From contig NC_064825.1 in the NCBI RefSeq assembly GCF_024166365.1, positions 106,902,480-106,966,479 of the forward strand: a stretch of 64,000 nucleotides of DNA, in the 5' to 3' direction. The stretch is from Elephas maximus indicus (lineage: Eukaryota; Chordata; Mammalia; Proboscidea; Elephantidae). The notes under the pieces are model-generated. The model ran no database searches, had not been told where the DNA came from, and saw only the letters and a list, made by a program, of their open reading frames with translations. Every line of letters begins with the position of its first letter. Within the stretch, counting starts at the first letter, position 1. This document shows, in pieces, positions 58,454 through 64,000 of this stretch. Made by a program: the position numbers and the translations under genes.

Positions 58454-60160
58454 CATATGATTCATATAAAGGACATTTGGGCTTTGAACTTTTTTCTGTG
58501 TGCCTCCAAAGGGAATAGCAAGCACAAAAAACACAGATAAGTTCAACATATATTTCTATATTGTCTGCTACCAGTCACTCTACTAAGGCTGTAAGTAGAT
58601 TAACAAATGAAACAGTACAAAGTGTTGCCTTCCTTGAGCAGGAGTGATGCATTATAAGCATAATAATTAAGAAACTTGAAAGCATATTAGAATGTGATGG
58701 GGGGTGTTAGATTTAAAAAAAAGAAAATTGAATATCTTGAGTGGGATAGTGAAACTATAGTAAATACAGGAAGATTTCCAAGTACCTGGTGTTTTCCTCA
58801 TCTAGTAGAAAAAAAAAAAGGAGAAAGTGTCTGTGTCTGTGTGTGTGTGTGCGCATGCGCTTGCACACACCTTCTGTTTCATTGCTCACATTCTGCCCTG
58901 GGTGGCTAATTCTGATTAAAAGAAGACTCAGTGTGGTGGGTTGATTTGAAGTACTCAGTCACTTGAATTTGCTGAAACGTCCACTTTCTAAACCTTGAAA
59001 TCCCTGTCTTTCATCATCAGGGCCTTTACTTTCATATTTGAGCCCTTAGAATCAGTTTACTTTATTATTTTTATTATTACTATATTGTAATATTAATATA
59101 AAGAGTAACAAAATATACTTATATTCAACAGGTTCAGCTAGGTGTCTGGTTTTGTCTAAGTTACCCCATTTTGTCTGTATCAGTGGGTATAACTGTTAAG
59201 ATAAATTTATTGAGGTCATACACAGAAATTTCCAGGCTTTTTTCATTTTTTTCTATCCCAGATTGATATTGCTTCCTAATTCCATGTCTTTGTCTCATAG
59301 ATTGTTATCCTTATCTCTCTAGAAAAGAACAATTACCGTTGTTTAGCAGTCATTTTCTAATTGTTTATGTGCCCTTACATTAGAGGTCTATTGTATGATG
59401 AGTTATGTTTGTTATCTTGTTTTTGTTTAGCTGAATTTTCTTAAACTTGATGAATATGAGTGTGCACTTTAGTTTGATCAGTATGTATTGTTTGAATTCA
59501 TAATTTTGATAATTCTGCTTGGAAGAAACATAAGGAGGTAACCCCTGGTTTGGACCATGCTGTGTTTCCAGTGAGTAAGGTGTGATATGTAGCATTTTAT
59601 ATATTTGCCATGATTTCTGGACATAGTTGCTACATATTCCCTCCTAATTTTCCAAGCATATTTTCTTATTCTTTTAATATTCAAAAAATCTGTAATGAGA
59701 AAAAAAATTAAATTTTAGATAATGTTAAGTTTGTCTTTAGAAAAGAATCCAATCTGGGTTTTATTTTAAGACCCTACAAGGTGGGTTATGATATATTTCC
59801 ATATATGTAAAGACTAGAAAACATGTGAGAAAAATATCGCTTATAAAGAGGATATCAAAATGGAAATTTAAAACACAGCCCATTCTGAATCATTCCAAGT
59901 GGCTGGATTGGGAAATTCTGTTACGCGTTTAGGGAAAAAGAATTAGCCGAGTCTACACAAACTCTCTACAAAACTGAAGAGAGGGGTATTTTGCATTTCC
60001 TATGTGAGGATAGCTTTACTCTGATATCAAATGTAAACAAAGGCATTAAAGAAAAGAAAACAACAGAGCAGGTATATGAAAAATCTGAAGAAAAATTTAA
60101 GAAATTGATACTGGAAATACATAAAAATAATAGTACACCAAATAGCCGTGCCCCAGGTAT
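58454..60160. other. B-gene downstream spacer, unit III
   Basis: No gene. Collinear with 13,211-14,900 of unit I. Contains a (GT)n run at 58,827-58,852 and 'ttaagataaatttattgagg' near 59,195, the ancestral orientation of the palindrome arm. Confidence 0.55.
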
Positions 60161-61956
60161 GCATGGATAGTTTTACATTAAAAAATCAATTAATGACAGG
60201 CACTATAATTTCAAACAAAAATGACAAACAATGTCATATTAATAGATGTAGAGAAACAGTTTGAAAGTCCCAATAATTGTGATAAAACTTTGGCCAAATT
60301 AATATTAAAATGGAGCTTTCTCAAACTGAAAGAGAGCACCCAGGGACAACCTAAAACTACCATCACACATGGTTTAAAAGATTGAATACATTCTCAGTAA
60401 GACCAGGAACAAAACAAGTAAATCTGCTCTCACCATATGTATTCCACATTTTAGTGGATGTTCAAGGCAACACAATAAGGCAATAAAAAATTAAATCAAT
60501 CAATAAATAGAAAGCATCCAGATTGGAAAAGGAGGAAAACCCTATTTATTGATAGATGACAAGATTTTTTATGTAAAAAAATCTAATAGAGGCTACAATA
60601 CAGTCATAGAACAACAACAAAAAAAACACTTAGAATTTATTTGTGAATTTACTCTCAGCTTATAATTTATTTCAAAAAAGTCTTTTCAGTTTTAAGTTGC
60701 TCTTTCATTGATTCTACAGATACATTTGGAGATTTCATAGAGGTAACACCAAAAACAAAATCCATAAAAAATTTAACCACATGAAATATTAAAACTTCTG
60801 CTCTTCAAAAGATGTTTGTATAAAAACAAGATATATTCTGGAAGGTAATATTTTCATATAATATATCTCATAAATGTCCTGTGCCCATAATATATGCCCC
60901 CCTCCCCCCAGCCCATTGGTGTCCATTAGATTCTGACTCATAATGACCCTATAGAAAATAGTAGGACTTCCCCAAAGGGTTTCTAAGGAGCAGCTGGTGG
61001 ATTCGAACTGCCAAACATTTGGTTAGCCACCCAGCTCTTTAATCACTTTTCCACCAGGACTCCATAATATATACAGAGAGAGCCCTGAAAATGCAAAAAT
61101 AATAACAATAATAAAAGAAAAAACGAAAAGAAACAGTCCCCTAAAATGATCATAAAAACAAACATTCACTTATTCATAGGACATATTCTCCTGACAAATA
61201 AGCACATTTAAAATGTTCAGTTCATTATTCTTCAATGAACTTCTAGTTAAAACATTGATGACTTAACTGTATACATCTGTTAGAATATCAGGTGTTTGGT
61301 AAGTATGTGGGGGAAATGGACCATTCATAAACTGCTAGTGGAAAATTAAAATGATGAAAATACTTAAAAAATAATTTAAGCATCAGGGTCTTAAAAAGCT
61401 GAACATAGTTTTACCCTAAAATTTAACCAGTTTACTCATATCTACCCAAGTGAAATGTCAGCATCTATCCTTATAAATGCATGTATACAAATGTCCAGAA
61501 CAACTTTATTCGTAATACTCAAAAACTAGAATCAACCCAAATGTTCATTTACTTGAGAATGGATGAATAAATTGTAGCATGTCCAACAAGTTAATGCCAC
61601 TCAATATTAAAAACTACTGAATTATTGGTACATGCAAATATATGGATGCCAAGTGCAAAATGATATATTAGACTTTGTCAATATTAAAACAACCCACACT
61701 TAGACGTTTATCCCATAGAAATGAAAACTTATGTTTATACAAAAACCCTTACACAAATGTTCAAAGAAACATTATTTATAATAGCTAAAAACTAGTAATA
61801 ACCCAAAATGTCCTTCCATGGAGGAATGGGTGATGAAACTGTACTAAATGCCTACATAAAGTAATACTCAGCAGTAAAGAAGAACAAAGTATTGATGCAC
61901 GCAACAGCATGGATGGACCTCAATAGAATCATGTGAAATGAAAACAGTCACCAAAG
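60160..61956 (+). mobile_element. Old L1 (L1M-type) ORF2 remnant
   Basis: Collinear with 14,900-16,709: 'gctttctcaaactgaaagag', 'gcatccagattggaaaagga', 'caacccaaatgttcattta'. Worn, with no ORF. Split by the SINE at 60,905. Confidence 0.65.
60905..61068 (-). repeat. AfroSINE, reverse, inside old L1
   Basis: Reads 'gattctgactcataatgacc', 'gcagctggtggattcgaact', and a head ending 'ttttccaccaggactcc'. Orthologous to 15,675 and absent from unit II. Confidence 0.87.
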
Positions 61957-62250
61957 TCGTTGTTGCTACCTGCCACTGAGTGACCTCAACTCATGATGTC
62001 CTTATGAAAAACAGAACGAAACATTGCCTGGCCCTGTCCTATCCTTACAATTATCAGTTTGTTCGAGTACATTGTTGGAACCACTGTGTCAGTTCATTTC
62101 ATGGAGAGAGTCCCTCATTCTTATTGGCCCTCTACTTCACCAAATATGATGTCCTCATCCAGAAACTGGTCTTTCCTGATAACATTCCTAAAGCAAGAAA
62201 CTCAGACAACGTTCTGTTGAGGGCAACAAAATATGTACTATTCAAGAATT
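61957..62250 (-). mobile_element. RTE LINE 3' end fragment, reverse
   Basis: Starts 'gtcgttgttgctacctgcca', with 'gtccttatgaaaaacagaac' and 'atgatgtcctcatccagaaa'. Orthologous to 16,710 and 38,440. Confidence 0.65.
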
Positions 62251-62254
62251 TTTG

Positions 62255-62418
62255 TTTTGTTAGGTGTCATCCAGTACATTGAAAATCATAGCGACCTATA
62301 GGACAGAGTAGAAATGTCCCATAGGTTGCTTAGGCTGTAATCTTTATGGATGCAGATGACCAGGTCTTTTCTCCCCAGAAAGGCTAGTGGGTTCAAACAG
62401 CCAACTTTTCAGTTAGCA
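62255..62418 (-). repeat. AfroSINE, long variant, reverse
   Basis: Reads 'gacctataggacagagtaga', 'gctgtaatctttatggatgc' and 'gtgggttcaaacagccaac'. Orthologous to 17,010 and 38,750. A TA-rich run follows (62,419-62,450). Confidence 0.78.
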
Positions 62419-62454
62419 GATATATATATATATGTGTATATATATATACACACA

Positions 62455-62617
62455 CAAAACCAAATAAAATCCAATGCTGTTGAGTCGATTCTGCCTCATA
62501 ATGTCCCTATAGGACAGAGTAGAACAGCCCCACAGAGTTTCCAAGGAGCAACTGGTGGATTTGAACTGCCGATCTTTTGGTTAACAGCCGAACTCTTAAC
62601 CACTATGCCGTATACAT
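62455..62617 (-). repeat. AfroSINE, reverse
   Basis: Reads 'ccaatgctgttgagtcgatt', 'aggacagagtagaacagccc', 'cttaaccactatgccgta'. Orthologous to 17,222 and absent from unit II. Confidence 0.9.
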
Positions 62618-63837
62618 ACTGTTATATAGGAGAAATAAGCAAAAAAAAAAAAAAAAAATCACAAATGTATGCATTAGAACTATTTACAAAGTGCAGCAGA
62701 AATATTTATAGCACAGTAAATATATATCCACAGTGAGACATTACACACAAAATTTCACACTTTACCAGGGTGTGCTGATATGGTAGAGGGTTATGTTAAG
62801 CACAGCAGAATATGTATCAAGGTGAGAAAAAACTTTTGGAATGAAGTTCGAACAGGATGAATAAAACATAAAATTTTGAAATATAAGGATGGAAAATAAG
62901 ACAAACAAGAAAAAAAGCATAATCACATGATGGCAATTGACTATGAAATGAGAAGCAAGGGAAATATTTCTGTTTATGAGGTCAAAAAGAAAAAAAACCT
63001 TGAAAACAGCAATAATAACAACAATAAAAACCAGTAAACTAGGAAGTAATACTTCACATCTGCACAATGCATTACTTGTATTCCATTTAAGTCTTAAACA
63101 CTGTGATAAGAAAGTGTTTAAGCATTTCTTCAGTTGTCATCCATTTGAAGAGACCACTATAGAAATGGGAATATTGACAGTTCTGTTTCATAGATACAGT
63201 ATTTTAATCCAGATCCCTGTGTGGTAAAAATGGAGTGCTAACAAAGAGTAAAATGCAAGGCTACATGAAATAGATGAACATAGACCTGCATACACACGAT
63301 ATGAATAAAAATTTGTTCACCGATGAGTACACAATGTCCTGGATAATTAACAAAACACCCCCAGGTATTTTGTTAAGCTTTCATATACTTCAGGAACAAT
63401 CACCAAATTGCTTGGCATCTCCTAGGGGAGAATCTCCAAGGGTTAAAAAAAATCCATAAATTCTTCTCACTCTGCCATGTTAGGAAACACTTGGGGGAGT
63501 CAAAATAGAGGCTTCATTGCAGGTAAAAGATAAACTGTTTCCATATTTTACCAATATCTAGAATGTTTCAGTGACACTTGCAGGGTTCCACCTTTATTCA
63601 ATGGCAAAGTCATTGCAAAATATTAAGATTTCTGAGTCAGTTCTGTGAGCATTCTACTTTTCAATAGTTCCTGAGACTAGGACCTCTCTCCCTTTTTTTT
63701 CACATTTTTTTTTCCCAAATATTCACACTTTGTTTCAGGGACTAAATGCTCCTAAGCATCTTTGAAACATCATCATTACGTCTAAATATTTTTACTTTTT
63801 ATAAGTAATTATATGAATAAAAAACTAACCAAAAAAA
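62618..63837. other. Spacer, unit III, no recognised gene
   Basis: AT-rich, with an A-rich run at 62,641. No gene. Collinear with 17,393-18,560 and 39,000-40,680. Confidence 0.45.
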
Positions 63838-64000
63838 AAAATCCTGGAGTCAATTTTGCCTCATAGCTACCCCGTGTGTGTCAGAGAACTGTGGTCCATA
63901 GTTTTTGAACGGCTGTCAACTTTCAGAAGTAAATCTTTGTTTTTTCCAAGGCGCCTCTGACTGGATTCGATCCCCCAAACTTTCACTTTGTAGCTGAGTG
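63838..64000 (-). repeat. AfroSINE, longest variant, reverse, cut by window end
   Basis: Reads 'gagtcaattttgcctcatag', 'tccaaggcgcctctgactgg' and 'cactttgtagctgagtg'. Orthologous to 40,680. The head lies beyond the window. Confidence 0.75.

Noticed and set aside
61980-62282. 100-codon ORF, and relatives at 16,824 and 38,419
   Set aside because: Reverse strand of an RTE 3' end joined to an AfroSINE.

Overview
The window is AT-rich mammalian genomic DNA from an olfactory receptor (OR) cluster. Its SINEs, with a tRNA-like head and a tail containing 'actcatagcgaccctatag', are the type known from Afrotheria. RTE (BovB-like) LINEs and an L1 lineage with the same SINEs nested in it also occur. Elephant or a close relative is the best guess. 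The receptors resemble the OR8K subfamily (class II).

The layout is a nested tandem array of three units, each running from one A-type receptor leader to the next. Unit I is <1-19,598, unit II 19,599-44,454 and unit III 44,455->64,000. A complete unit holds an A-type OR, about 11 kb of spacer, a B-type OR, and about 6-7 kb of spacer. Unit I has A = frameshifted pseudogene (window start to 723) and B = long ORF at 12,290-13,210 whose initiator is GTG. Unit II has A = intact ORF at 19,689-20,636, while its B slot is occupied by a nearly complete RTE LINE (about 32,232-35,288). Unit III has A = eroded pseudogene (44,543-45,471) and B = intact ORF at 57,500-58,453. A and B genes also share upstream and downstream blocks, so an older A/B duplication preceded duplication of the A+B pair.

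The spacers are almost entirely old mobile DNA: AfroSINEs, RTE and L1 fragments, MIR, MER20, a fossil gammaretrovirus-like ERV present in all three units, solo LTRs, and large GATA microsatellites at the same place in each unit. Insertions shared by units I and III but absent from II (an L1 3' end and two SINEs) suggest that II split first.

The only host genes seen are the five OR loci, all on the + strand. Each is a single coding exon preceded by a conserved leader of about 90 bp that probably contains a splice acceptor. I found no RNA genes, CRISPR arrays or bacterial-type features. The most interesting signals are the OR slot replaced by RTE, loss of the DRY arginine at the same CpG-containing codon in three of five receptors, the ATG-to-GTG start, and a unit III palindrome whose loop is flipped relative to unit I. 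I see no clearly new biological system.
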